DNA of 64,000 nucleotides from Sphingomonadales bacterium Ga0077557 (GTDB lineage Bacteria; Pseudomonadota; Alphaproteobacteria; Sphingomonadales; Sphingomonadaceae). Under the pieces are notes generated by a model. It was not told the DNA's origin and ran no database searches. It worked only from the letters and a program-made list of their open reading frames with translations. Below are positions 37,584 to 45,111 of the stretch, piece by piece. The translations under genes and the position numbers were made by a program. Position 1 is the first letter of the stretch; each line of letters begins with the position of its first letter. The stretch is from the NCBI GenBank assembly GCA_001464615.1, contig LNFI01000019.1, forward strand, positions 41,991 through 105,990, in the 5' to 3' direction.

Positions 37584-38069
37584 ATGACGATTCCAGAACG
37601 ACCAGTAAAGCCAAGCGACCGAGCGATAGGCTTGGATTGGGCCAGTGCTGTAATCCCGCATGATATTGATGACGGCTGCGCGACGGCATTGCTCATCCAG
37701 TTCGCAGAACGCACTCGACAGCTTGCTGTCGCCGCACAGCAAAAAGAGGGCCTTAGTGCGACACAGATTCGACTGCTTATGCTGTTGAAACGAGAACGGC
37801 CTGGCATTAGCGCGACGAATGCGGCCCAGCGGCTCGGACGATCGCTACCTGTTCTCCTTGATGCAAGCAGCGCCTTGCTTCAGCTGAGTCTCGTTTCAAA
37901 GACTCGAGTCGGCGCAGGGTCGAGATTTGTTTTGCAGTTAACTGACAATGGGTTGTCGGTGGCAAATAAGCTAGAATGTTGGTTCCAATCCCTCAGTGAT
38001 AAAATCAACATTCTCAAATCGGAAGACAAAGAAAAACTCTCAAAACTTGTTCTGTTTCTATTAGAGTGA
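37584..38069 (+). CDS. MarR-type winged-helix regulator
   Basis: A 161-residue protein: TALLIQFAERTRQLAVAAQQ, LSATQIRLLMLLKRERPGIS, ATNAAQRLGRSLPVLLDASS, LVSKTRVGAGSRFVLQLTDN, the alpha-wing-alpha layout of MarR. The RD-type wing basic residues are reduced (SKTRVG). AT-rich at the 3' end. It follows the receptor/hypothetical genes and may regulate them with LysR. Confidence 0.75.
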   Translation: MTIPERPVKPSDRAIGLDWASAVIPHDIDDGCATALLIQFAERTRQLAVAAQQKEGLSATQIRLLMLLKRERPGISATNAAQRLGRSLPVLLDASSALLQLSLVSKTRVGAGSRFVLQLTDNGLSVANKLECWFQSLSDKINILKSEDKEKLSKLVLFLLE

Positions 38070-38474
38070 CTTGAAAAACTTTGCTTTGGCACATTCATAA
38101 TAGACGAGCACTGCAACAAGCGACGCGATCTCTCAAGGCGGCCAACCAAAGAATGGTCGTTCCGATCCGAAGAGCGGTACCTGAACCAGCGTCCGCTTTC
38201 GGGAGCGTTCACGCCGTGCTGAATGACGGCACGATGCAGCTGTCAAATGCAGGGCTGGGGCGATCTCGCTCTCAAATCCCAGCGCATCCTGTCACATCCC
38301 CGCCACTGCCGCCGCCGATCGCGCAGGGTTGGCACCCCCGGTCCGGCGATGTTCCAGCACCATGCCCCTCCCCAAAATGTCCACACGCGGCTGACGCATG
38401 CTCCACGGAGCGCCTCCATTGCCCGATCATCAACGGCACTGACGCCGTAGATTATTATCCAGGGAGGTTTTTCC
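38070..38474. other. 405-base gap with no supported gene
   Basis: Several small frames cross this stretch, but none has a recognisable protein pattern, a ribosome site and good codon use together. It ends with the strong AGGGAGG site of the following barrel gene. It likely holds that gene's promoter. Confidence 0.5.
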
Positions 38475-39071
38475 GTGAAGCTTTATACTGCAGTGAGCGC
38501 TTTCGTTCTTTTCGTCGTCCCGCATTTTGCCCAGGCGCAGGAAGCGCCCAGCTTCACCGGGCTGAAGGCCGGTGTCGAAGTCAGCCGTGAGCGGATCAGC
38601 GTGCGGAACGATCCGGGCGCGATCGGGGCGACGGGCACGGCGAGCCGGAGTGGCATCGGCTATCGTGGTTATGTTGGGTATGATGTCCAATTGGGCAATG
38701 TCGTGATCGGTGCCGAGGCTGGGCTGGGCGGCGGTGGCAAAAGCGTGCGCCAGACGAGCGTGCGCGGCCAGTATCTCGTCGATCCGGGCCTGACCTATGA
38801 CCTGACGGCGCGGGCCGGGATTGTCGTCGCGCCGGGGCTGCTGGTTTATGGTCGCGGCGGCTATCGCTGGTTGCAGACCGACCGGATCACCGCACCGGTA
38901 AACGGCGCGCGGATCGTGCGCGAACAGACCGATGGCGGGGCGACCTATGGCGCGGGTGCCGAAGTGCAGATCGACGAGCATTTCTCGCTCCGCGCCGAAT
39001 ATGACCGCACCGTTTATGATCGCGGGCTGCGCGGCAACAAGTTTGCGGTGGGGGCTGCGTTCAAGTTCTGA
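38475..39071 (+). CDS. Outer-membrane beta-barrel protein
   Basis: A 198-residue protein starting with GTG 38475 after AGGGAGG (spacing 7). A Sec signal (LYTAVSAFVLFVVPHFAQAQ) precedes barrel strands (FTGLKAGVEVSRERISVR, IGYRGYVGYDVQLGNVVIGA, LTYDLTARAGIVVAPGLLVY) ending in FAVGAAFKF. It is of the Opa/OmpX-like 8-strand family common in sphingomonads. It lies just upstream of the GTA promoter but with a hairpin between, so it is probably a separate unit. Confidence 0.8.
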   Translation: MKLYTAVSAFVLFVVPHFAQAQEAPSFTGLKAGVEVSRERISVRNDPGAIGATGTASRSGIGYRGYVGYDVQLGNVVIGAEAGLGGGGKSVRQTSVRGQYLVDPGLTYDLTARAGIVVAPGLLVYGRGGYRWLQTDRITAPVNGARIVREQTDGGATYGAGAEVQIDEHFSLRAEYDRTVYDRGLRGNKFAVGAAFKF

Positions 39072-39089
39072 CTTAGGCTGGCGCCTGGT

Positions 39090-39124
39090 CAACGCACCCG
39101 CTCCTTTCAGGGGGTGGGGCGTTG
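39090..39124 (+). terminator. Imperfect hairpin after the barrel gene
   Basis: CAACGC (39090-39095) pairs with GCGTTG (39119-39124), with further C-rich/G-rich pairing inside (CACCC...GGGGTG). There is no clear T-run. It separates the barrel gene from the GTA promoter region and may end the barrel transcript. Confidence 0.35.
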
Positions 39125-39172
39125 GCGGTGGCGACCGATTGTCATCGACTTTACCAAATAGGTTAAAAACGC

Positions 39173-39201
39173 TTGACAGTGTCACGCTGCTTCGGTACAT
39201 A
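39173..39201 (+). promoter_or_regulatory. Sigma70-like promoter in front of the GTA cluster
   Basis: TTGACA (39173-39178), a 17-base spacer and TACATA (39196-39201) give a near-consensus housekeeping promoter. It lies about 105 bases before the likely GTG start of the first GTA gene. A GANTC site (GAGTC) at 39223-39227 falls close to the expected transcription start, which would link it to CcrM methylation. Confidence 0.65.
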
Positions 39202-39308
39202 ACAGGAACGCTGAAGAATTGCGAGTCGGGGCGATCGGGCATGAGCCGGGCCGCCCCTTTGCGTTGGCGGTGCTGCCGAGACTGGCGTTGGCAAGAGGGA
39301 GAGGCGGG

Positions 39309-39809
39309 GTGGCGGGTGATACGCACAAGCGACCGGCAACGCCGACCGTGACTCGTCCGACCGCCTATACCGGCCGCAAATGGGTGCGCTGGACCGCCAA
39401 GAAAAAGGCCGCGTTTCTCGATCATCTGGCCGCGACCTGCAATGTGAAGGCGGCGGCGGCGGTGATCGGGGTTGATCCCGCGAGCGTCTATGCGCTGCGG
39501 CGGCATGATCTGGACTTTGCCGCTGCATGGCACGATGCGCTGGAGGCGGGCTATGCGATGCTGGAAACCCAATTGGTTGGCCATGCGCTGTCGGGTGGTG
39601 GCGCGCGGCTGATCGACAATGGTGCTACTGATTTGACCGGGCCGATTGATGTCGATCTAGCGTTGCGCTTGTTGGCGGCGCACAAGACGCGCGCTGCTGA
39701 CCGGCCACGGCGCGGCGGCCCGCCCCGGCAGCTGGCGAGCCCTGACGACACTGATGCCGCGATATTGAAGAAATTACGGTCGATGGAGCAGCGAAAGGCG
39801 CAGGCGTGA
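39309..39809 (+). CDS. GTA gp1-like / small terminase-like DNA-binding protein
   Basis: A 166-residue protein from GTG 39309, behind GAGGGAGAGG; a longer TTG start is possible. After a basic start (RPTAYTGRKWVRWTAKKK) comes a helix-turn-helix (AAFLDHLAATCNVKAAAAVI, GVDPASVYALRRHDLDFAAA) and an amphipathic helix (DALEAGYAMLETQLVGHAL). This is the layout of phage small terminases and of the first gene in alphaproteobacterial GTA clusters. It overlaps the large terminase gene by 4 bases. Confidence 0.65.
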   Translation: MAGDTHKRPATPTVTRPTAYTGRKWVRWTAKKKAAFLDHLAATCNVKAAAAVIGVDPASVYALRRHDLDFAAAWHDALEAGYAMLETQLVGHALSGGGARLIDNGATDLTGPIDVDLALRLLAAHKTRAADRPRRGGPPRQLASPDDTDAAILKKLRSMEQRKAQA

Positions 39810-41140
39810 AGGCGGCGGTTGCGGCGGCGGGCGAGGACCGCGCGCTATTCGATCGGCTGCTGGCGCTGTCGGCTGATGAGCAGGCCGAGGTGATCAGGGC
39901 GCTGACCAAGCCGCAGCAGCGCGAATTCAACGAACGCTGGTGGCAATGGGCGCATGACGGCCAGCGCGCGCCGCCGGGGGACTGGCGGCTGTGGCTGATC
40001 CGTGCGGGGCGCGGCTTCGGCAAGACGCGCGCCGGTGCGGAATGGGTGAGTGCGCATGCCCGGGCGACACCTACCGCGCGGATCGCGCTGGTCGGCGGGA
40101 GTATCGATGACGTTCGCCAGGTGATGATCGAAGGGCCGAGCGGGCTGATTGCGGTGGCGCGGACCGGGGAGAGCGTGCGCTGGCGGGCAGCGCAGGGCGA
40201 GGTGCAGTTTGCATCGGGCGCGCGGGCCTTTGCTTATTCAGCGGGCATGCCGGAGCGGCTGCGCGGCCCCGAACATGACCTGGCCTGGTGTGATGAGATT
40301 GCCAAATGGCGCGGTCGGCAGGGCGAGGAGAGCTGGAACAACCTGATGCTGGGCCTGCGCACCGGGGACCATCCACGGGCGCTGCTGACAACGACGCCGC
40401 GTTCCAATGCGCTGATGCGGCGGATCATGACGCTGCCCGGACTGGTCGAGACGCGGGGCCGAACGCGCGACAATCCGCATCTGCCGACCAGCTTTGTCGC
40501 GGCAATGACCGCGGATTATGGCGGGACCCGGCTGGGGCGGCAGGAACTGGACGGAGAGCTGATCGAGGATCTGGCTGGCGCGTTATGGACGCGGGCGATG
40601 ATCGAGGCGTGCCGGGTGCGCGCGCTGCCGGTGCTAGTCCGTGTGGTGGTGGCGGTTGATCCATCGGCGAGCATTGGCGGCGATGCCTGCGGGATCGTCG
40701 CCGTGGCGCTGGGCGCGGACGGTCTTGGCTATGTGCTGGAAGATGCGAGCGTCAGCGGTGCTTCGCCAGAGGGCTGGGCGCGCGCGGTGGCCTTGTGCGC
40801 TGATCGCCACGGGGCGGACCGGGTGGTGGCGGAAAAGAATAATGGCGGGGCGATGGTCAAAAGCGTGCTCGCCGCCGCTGACGCGACGATGCCGATCACG
40901 TTGGTGCATGCCAGCCAAGGCAAAGTCGCGCGGGCGGAACCGGTGGCGGCCCTGTATGAAAGCGGCCGAGTGCGGCATTTCGGCGCGTTTCCCGCGCTGG
41001 AGGATGAATTATGTGGGTTGATCACCGGCGGCGGCTATGAGGGGCCGGGGCGGTCGCCCGACCGGGCCGATGCTTTGGTGTGGGGCTTAAGCGAACTGAT
41101 GCTGCGAAAAAAGGCAGCCGCGGCCGTGCGGACGCCTTAG
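39806..41140 (+). CDS. GTA large terminase (gp2)
   Basis: A 444-residue packaging motor. Walker A is IRAGRGFGKTRAGAEW, Walker B/coupling lies in the LAWCDEIAKWR region, and motif III in LLTTTPR. A C-terminal RNase H-like nuclease follows (VVVAVDPSAS, VVAEKNNGG, DRADALVWGL with acidic residues). In GTAs it packs random host DNA headfuls. It starts at GTG inside the previous gene. An antisense gene overlaps its end by 4 bases. Confidence 0.93.
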   Translation: MKAAVAAAGEDRALFDRLLALSADEQAEVIRALTKPQQREFNERWWQWAHDGQRAPPGDWRLWLIRAGRGFGKTRAGAEWVSAHARATPTARIALVGGSIDDVRQVMIEGPSGLIAVARTGESVRWRAAQGEVQFASGARAFAYSAGMPERLRGPEHDLAWCDEIAKWRGRQGEESWNNLMLGLRTGDHPRALLTTTPRSNALMRRIMTLPGLVETRGRTRDNPHLPTSFVAAMTADYGGTRLGRQELDGELIEDLAGALWTRAMIEACRVRALPVLVRVVVAVDPSASIGGDACGIVAVALGADGLGYVLEDASVSGASPEGWARAVALCADRHGADRVVAEKNNGGAMVKSVLAAADATMPITLVHASQGKVARAEPVAALYESGRVRHFGAFPALEDELCGLITGGGYEGPGRSPDRADALVWGLSELMLRKKAAAAVRTP

Positions 41141-41424
41141 CCGCGCTTGCGGCGGCGCCACAGATCATAAACGGGTTTCAGCGTGAAGGCGGCAACGACC
41201 CCGCCGATCATCAATGTGTGCGGATCGCGGAACAGCCAGCCGACCACGCCAATCGCCGCTGCATAAACAGGGATGATGAACAGCATATAGCGGCCAAGCC
41301 AGCCGAGATAGCGCTTCGCGCTGTCTTCATCGGCGGCAAACCACAGGAACAAGACCACCGGCACTCCAAACAACACACAAAGCGCGGCGGTGATGATCGG
41401 CGAGGAGGCGAGGGTGAGCGGCAT
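41137..41424 (-). CDS. Small membrane protein, antisense inside the GTA cluster
   Basis: A 95-residue protein with three hydrophobic segments (ITAALCVLFGVPVVLFLWFA, YMLFIIPVYAAAIGVVGWLF, LMIGGVVAAFTLKPVYDLW) and basic ends. I do not recognise the family. It runs against all its neighbours and fills the gap after the terminase gene. Codon use is like the host's, so it is plausibly a real resident gene. Confidence 0.55.
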   Translation of the reverse strand: MPLTLASSPIITAALCVLFGVPVVLFLWFAADEDSAKRYLGWLGRYMLFIIPVYAAAIGVVGWLFRDPHTLMIGGVVAAFTLKPVYDLWRRRKRG

Positions 41425-41513
41425 GCGGCGATCATAGATTGTCGCGCGTAATCCTCAAGCGGTGGAGCTCAAGCGGCGCGACAACGGCGTGGCGCGCGGT
41501 TATGGCATGACGC

Positions 41514-42176
41514 ATGATCCCACGCGAAACGATCGATACGACGGCAGTGCCCGGTGGCGGCGAGATGCGGCTGGTGCGGCGCGGACGCGACTGGTTCATC
41601 ATGCTGGGGCGTGAGGAATTGATGTCGAGCCGGATGAGCGGCTCCGAAGAGGCGCTCGCGACGCTGGCGTGCGACCGGGTGGGCCCGGATGCGCGGGTGC
41701 TGGTCGGCGGGTACGGGATGGGGTTTACGCTTCGGACCTTGCTCGCGCGGCTGGGGCCGGGGGCGAAGGTGACGGTGGCTGAGCTGGTGCCGGCGGTAAT
41801 CGCCTGGGCGCGCGGGCCAATGGCTGAATTTGCGGGTGGGTGCCTGGATGATCCCCGCGTGGCGGTGGTCGCGGGCGATGTCGGCGCGGAGATCAGGGGG
41901 GGGCGCGGACGCTATGAGGCGATCCTGCTCGATGTCGATAACGGCCCCGATGGGCTGACCCGCAAGGGCAATGACGGGCTTTATACGATGACCGGGCTGA
42001 CCGCGGCGAAGGATGCGCTGACGCCGGGCGGGGTGCTGGCGGTGTGGTCGGCGGCAAGCGACGACGTGTTCGTGCGGCGAATGCGCGATGCGGGGTTCGT
42101 GGTGGACGAGGTGGTCGTGCGGGCGCGGGCGAGCGGCAAGGGCGCCCGGCATGTGATTTGGGTTGGGGTGCGGTAG
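41514..42176 (+). CDS. Spermidine synthase-like methyltransferase-fold protein
   Basis: A 220-residue Rossmann protein: DWFIMLGREELMSSRMSGSE, VLVGGYGMGFTLRTLLARLG, VTVAELVPAVIAWARGPMAE, YEAILLDVDNGPDGLTRKGN, LTPGGVLAVWSA. This fits SpeE/spermidine synthase-like proteins of unknown substrate (the usual GGGDG is GGYGMG, so aminopropyl transfer is doubtful). It lies between the GTA terminase and portal genes and is not a known GTA part. Confidence 0.8.
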   Translation: MIPRETIDTTAVPGGGEMRLVRRGRDWFIMLGREELMSSRMSGSEEALATLACDRVGPDARVLVGGYGMGFTLRTLLARLGPGAKVTVAELVPAVIAWARGPMAEFAGGCLDDPRVAVVAGDVGAEIRGGRGRYEAILLDVDNGPDGLTRKGNDGLYTMTGLTAAKDALTPGGVLAVWSAASDDVFVRRMRDAGFVVDEVVVRARASGKGARHVIWVGVR

Positions 42177-42381
42177 GTGATCGCCGCGCTGCCAATTTTC
42201 TGCTCCACATGCGAGCTAACAGATTGCTTTAAATGATACGGTACCGCACGAACCTTGGGCACGTACGATATCGATAACGTGGCCGGAAATGTTGCTTATG
42301 CCGGTGCGTTATGCGAACGAGTGAAAATTGATTCGCAATTATTAAGCTAACCGCAAGATTGTCGCTCGTATCAGTTATGTT

Positions 42382-42399
42382 CGGAACGCTTTCGTTCCG
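42382..42399. promoter_or_regulatory. Inverted repeat before the toxin-antitoxin-like pair
   Basis: CGGAACG (42382-42388) and CGTTCCG (42393-42399) are perfect complements with a 4-base centre, 14 bases upstream of the small gene. It could be the operator of an autoregulated module or an mRNA hairpin. The stretch 42177-42410 is clearly lower in GC than the GTA genes. Confidence 0.5.
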
Positions 42400-42413
42400 C
42401 TAGAGGAGCATCC

Positions 42414-42590
42414 ATGAAGGCGCTCAAAAAGCAGGGGTTCATGGGCTTTAACGCCCTTAAGGCACCACGCTTCCAGCCCGATTATAGCGACGAAGTTTCC
42501 GAGGATTACCTCGGGAAGCTTCGTAAGACCATTGAGGATCAGAAGCCCGATGGATTCAATCTGACTCCGGTTTGCCCGCCTGGCTGGTGA
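42414..42590 (+). CDS. 58-residue protein, possible antitoxin partner of the MazF-like toxin
   Basis: Start ATG after GAGGAG. The sequence begins basic (MKALKKQGFMGFNALKAPRF), has an acidic middle (YSDEVSEDYL, KTIEDQKPDG) and ends in FNLTPVCPPGW. No family is recognised. It is followed 8 bases later by a PemK/MazF-like gene, so an antitoxin role is likely by position; the basic start could bind DNA and the acidic part the toxin. A peptide-precursor role cannot be ruled out. Confidence 0.6.
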   Translation: MKALKKQGFMGFNALKAPRFQPDYSDEVSEDYLGKLRKTIEDQKPDGFNLTPVCPPGW

Positions 42591-42597
42591 GTACGGA

Positions 42598-43017
42598 TTG
42601 TCGTTTGATTTCTATAATCTATCAAGTACGCCGGCATCATACGACATCGTATGGTGCCGGTTTCCGCATCAAGAGCCCGTTGGCTATCCCAAAATGCGGC
42701 CAGCATTGGTTCGCCAATCGTTCGCTGACCAAGACGGAAATCCTTGGGTAGAGGTTGTTTACGGCACCTCGAAAGACCCATTTGACAAGGGCTATCAGAA
42801 TTTTGCCATTACGAGCATGGTCGAGATGAACTTGGCAGGATTGCTAAGGGCAACAAGATTTCGACTGGACCGGGCAGTTCAGCTACCGTGGGCTTCTGAA
42901 TATTTCGTTCCTCGGTTGCCCTTTCCGACGCCCGTTATTGGCCGTTTGAGCGATCACATGATTAAGCTCCTTCAAATGCAAATTGCATATTATCAACGAT
43001 CGATCGAAGAACGTTGA
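42598..43017 (+). CDS. PemK/MazF-family toxin-like protein
   Basis: A 139-residue protein from TTG 42598, behind GGTGAG. YDIVWCRFPHQEP, MRPALVRQSF, WVEVVYGTSKDPF, RATRFRLDRAVQLPW and EYFVP match the MazF-like endoribonuclease fold, mostly of the alphaproteobacterial group with the YGTS block. GC is lower than in the flanking GTA genes. Together with the 58-residue gene it forms a likely toxin-antitoxin module inserted between terminase and portal. RNA cleavage is inferred. Confidence 0.75.
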   Translation: MSFDFYNLSSTPASYDIVWCRFPHQEPVGYPKMRPALVRQSFADQDGNPWVEVVYGTSKDPFDKGYQNFAITSMVEMNLAGLLRATRFRLDRAVQLPWASEYFVPRLPFPTPVIGRLSDHMIKLLQMQIAYYQRSIEER

Positions 43018-43047
43018 TCCTTTCCAAGCTTAGCTAGAAAGACAAAC

Positions 43048-44163
43048 ATGAAAATCTTCGGCTGGAAGTCAGCCGGGCGCGAGGAATTGCGCCCGGCTTT
43101 GTCGCGTTATGCGCTTGGCCCGGGGCCGCTTTTGGGCGAGTGGCCCGCCTCTTACGAAGCGCAGTTGCGCGAGGGCTATGCGCGTAATGCAATTGCGCAG
43201 CGCAGCGTTCGGCTGGTGGCGCAGGGACTGGGCGGGGCACCGCTAAGCGCGTCCGATCCGGCGATCCTTGCGTTGCTGGCGGCGCGGTCGGGCGGGCAAG
43301 TGCTGGCCGAGACGGTGGCGGCGCAGGTGTTGCTGCACGGCAATGCCTATGTCCAGTTGCTGACCGATGCGGACGGGCAGCTCGCGGAACTGTTCGCGCT
43401 GCGGCCTGAGCGAGTGACGGTGGAGCCAGACGCGAGCGGCTGGCCGGTGGCGTATCGCTACCGGGTGGGTGAGCGGGTGACGCGGTTGCTGGCGGCGGAT
43501 GCCGGCGGGCGACCGCAGGTGGTGCATGTGAAGGCATTCAACCCGAGCGATGATCATTATGGGTTGGGCTGCCTGGGCGCGGCGTCGGGGGCGATTGCGA
43601 TCTACAATGCGGCGGCGCGCTGGAACAAGGCGCTGCTTGACAATGCGGCGCGCCCTTCGGGGGCGTTGGTTTATGATCCCGGTGACGGATCATCGCTGTC
43701 GCGCGAGCAGTTTGAGCGGTTGCGCGCCGAGATGGATGCGAGCTTTTCGGGGAGCGGCAATGCCGGGCGGCCGATGCTGCTGGAGGGTGGCCTCAGATGG
43801 CAGGCGCTGAGCCTGTCGCCTGCCGACATGGATTTTGCGGGCACCAAGGCGGCGGCAGCGCGCGAGATTGCGACGGCGTTCGGCGTGCCGCCGATGCTGC
43901 TCGGCCTGCCGGGCGATGCGACTTATGCCAATTATGTCGAGGCGAACCGGGCGTTGTGGCGGCTGGCGATCCTGCCGCTGGCGGAGACGATCTTTGCCGG
44001 ACTGGCGCAGGCGCTGGGCGGCTGGTTTCCGGATGCGGCGATCCGGGTGGAAATCGATCAGGTCACGGCATTGGCCGAGGATCGCGAGCGCCTGTGGCGA
44101 CAAGTCGGGGCGGCTGATTTTCTGAGCGATGAGGAGAAGCGGGCGATGGTGGGGCTGTCATGA
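43048..44163 (+). CDS. GTA portal protein (HK97 family, gp3)
   Basis: A 371-residue portal: YEAQLREGYARNAIAQRSVR, VLLHGNAYVQLLTDADGQLA, LRPERVTVEPD, NPSDDHYGLGCLGAASGAIA, KALLDNAARPSGALVYDPGD, FGVPPMLLGLPGDATYANYVE. These are HK97 portal blocks. Twelve copies form the DNA channel of the capsid. It overlaps gp3.5 by 4 bases. Confidence 0.94.
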   Translation: MKIFGWKSAGREELRPALSRYALGPGPLLGEWPASYEAQLREGYARNAIAQRSVRLVAQGLGGAPLSASDPAILALLAARSGGQVLAETVAAQVLLHGNAYVQLLTDADGQLAELFALRPERVTVEPDASGWPVAYRYRVGERVTRLLAADAGGRPQVVHVKAFNPSDDHYGLGCLGAASGAIAIYNAAARWNKALLDNAARPSGALVYDPGDGSSLSREQFERLRAEMDASFSGSGNAGRPMLLEGGLRWQALSLSPADMDFAGTKAAAAREIATAFGVPPMLLGLPGDATYANYVEANRALWRLAILPLAETIFAGLAQALGGWFPDAAIRVEIDQVTALAEDRERLWRQVGAADFLSDEEKRAMVGLS

Positions 44164-44528
44164 GCGCAGGGATGATGAGCGGCCAGATGACCAGCGGCCA
44201 GATGACCAGCGGCCTGATGACCGGGGACGGGGCGGTGCTGGCGCAGCTGGTGGCGCAGGGTCAGCAGCAGGGCGCTGACCTGGCGACACTGCGGGCGATC
44301 GTCGAGGAATCGGGCGATCTGGGCGCGAGCCGGGCGCTGGTGCGGATGGGCCTCGACGACGAGGGCGCGGGGCGTGACCTGGGCGAACTGCGCGAATTGC
44401 TGGCGGCGTGGCGCGATGCCAAATCATCGCTGTGGAAGGCGGGGCTGGCCTGGGTCGTGCGCTTGCTCGGCGCGATCGGCATTGGTGCGATTGCCGTCCA
44501 GCAGGGGCTGATGGGGTGGGGCAAATGA
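44160..44528 (+). CDS. DUF6127-like protein in the GTA gp3.5 position
   Basis: A 122-residue protein. A repetitive Met/Ser/Gly/Thr start (three MTSGQ-like units) leads to a helical middle (ADLATLRAIVEESGDLGASR, LGELRELLAAWRDAKSSLWK) and one membrane-type helix at the end (WVVRLLGAIGIGAIAVQQGL). This is the DUF6127 layout found between portal and protease in sphingomonad GTA clusters. Role unknown. ATGA overlap with the protease gene. Confidence 0.75.
   Translation: MSAGMMSGQMTSGQMTSGLMTGDGAVLAQLVAQGQQQGADLATLRAIVEESGDLGASRALVRMGLDDEGAGRDLGELRELLAAWRDAKSSLWKAGLAWVVRLLGAIGIGAIAVQQGLMGWGK
44178..44222 (+). repeat. Three tandem 15-base repeats in the gp3.5-like gene
   Basis: Units AGCGGCCAGATGACC at 44178-44192 and 44193-44207 are identical; 44208-44222 differs by one base (CAG to CTG). 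They keep the reading frame, so copy changes would only lengthen the N-terminal stretch. Confidence 0.9.
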
Positions 44529-44896
44529 GCCTGCACTTTGCAGGTTACGCGGCTGTGTTCGACCGGGTTGATCGCGGTGGCGATGTCGTACGTCGGGGAG
44601 CATTTGGGTCGCCCGCGCCAGTGCCGTTGCTGTGGCAGCATGGCGGGGCACCCGTGGGCGTGATCGAGCAACTGGGCGAGGATGCGCGCGGCCTGCGGGT
44701 GATCGGGCGGATTGATGAGCCCCGGCTGGCGGCACTCGTCAAGTGCGGCGGGGTGAAGGGGCTTTCCTTCGGTTATCGGGTGACAGCGTCGCAGTCCGGC
44801 CGCGTGCGCGAACTGACCGCGCTCGACCTGGTCGAGGTCAGCCTAGTCGCGCAACCGATGCAGCCACTGGCGCGGGTGCATGCGGTGGCGGGGTGA
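44525..44896 (+). CDS. GTA prohead protease (S78, gp4)
   Basis: A 123-residue HK97-type prohead serine protease, shorter than most. LHFAGYAAVFDRVDRGGDVV, the catalytic His in LLWQHGGAPVG and Ser in VKGLSFGYRV, and the end LVEVSLVAQPM are the family marks. It removes the capsid scaffold part during assembly. It starts inside the end of gp3.5. Confidence 0.92.
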   Translation: MSLHFAGYAAVFDRVDRGGDVVRRGAFGSPAPVPLLWQHGGAPVGVIEQLGEDARGLRVIGRIDEPRLAALVKCGGVKGLSFGYRVTASQSGRVRELTALDLVEVSLVAQPMQPLARVHAVAG

Positions 44897-44920
44897 GCGG
44901 TGAGGCCTGTTGTTAGCTAA

Positions 44921-44995
44921 CCCCCGTTCAGGCTGAGCGAAGTCGAAGCCCACACGCTGCGCTTGGGCTTCGATTTCGCTCAGTCCGAACGGGGG
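44921..44995. repeat. Long imperfect inverted repeat (REP-like) between protease and capsid genes
   Basis: Arms of 32 bases (44921-44952 and 44964-44995) pair with only a few mismatches around an 11-base loop; the ends are CCCCCGTTC/GAACGGGGG. The GCTGAGCGAAgTCGAAGCCC core is the extragenic repeat widespread in sphingomonad genomes. It can form a strong hairpin in either strand. Confidence 0.75.
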
Positions 44996-45014
44996 GCGGG
45001 TGTTTCAGAAAAAA

Positions 45015-45046
45015 TGAATCGCAGCCCTCGGGTCACAGCCGATTCA
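45015..45046. promoter_or_regulatory. Inverted pair of GANTC sites before the capsid gene
   Basis: TGAATCG (45015-45021) and CGATTCA (45040-45046) form a perfect inverted repeat, each arm holding one GANTC (45016-45020 and 45041-45045). It lies between the REP hairpin and the terminator. It may be a methylation-sensitive protein site controlling capsid transcription; inferred. Confidence 0.45.
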
Positions 45047-45063
45047 ATCGCGATCGATATTCC

Positions 45064-45095
45064 CCTCCCCGAGAAGAGCTCGGGGAGGTTTTTTT
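45064..45095 (+). terminator. Strong intrinsic terminator just upstream of the capsid gene
   Basis: CCTCCCCGAG (45064-45073) and CTCGGGGAGG (45079-45088) are perfect complements with a 5-base loop, followed by seven T. This is a textbook rho-independent terminator. It ends 16 bases before the capsid ATG, so it would stop read-through from the portal/protease genes unless regulated. Confidence 0.85.
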
Positions 45096-45111
45096 GTGTT
45101 GGGAGAATGAC

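Noticed and set aside
38081..38590. 169-residue frame before the outer-membrane barrel gene
   Set aside because: No domain pattern, no ribosome site, and it overlaps the well-supported barrel start.
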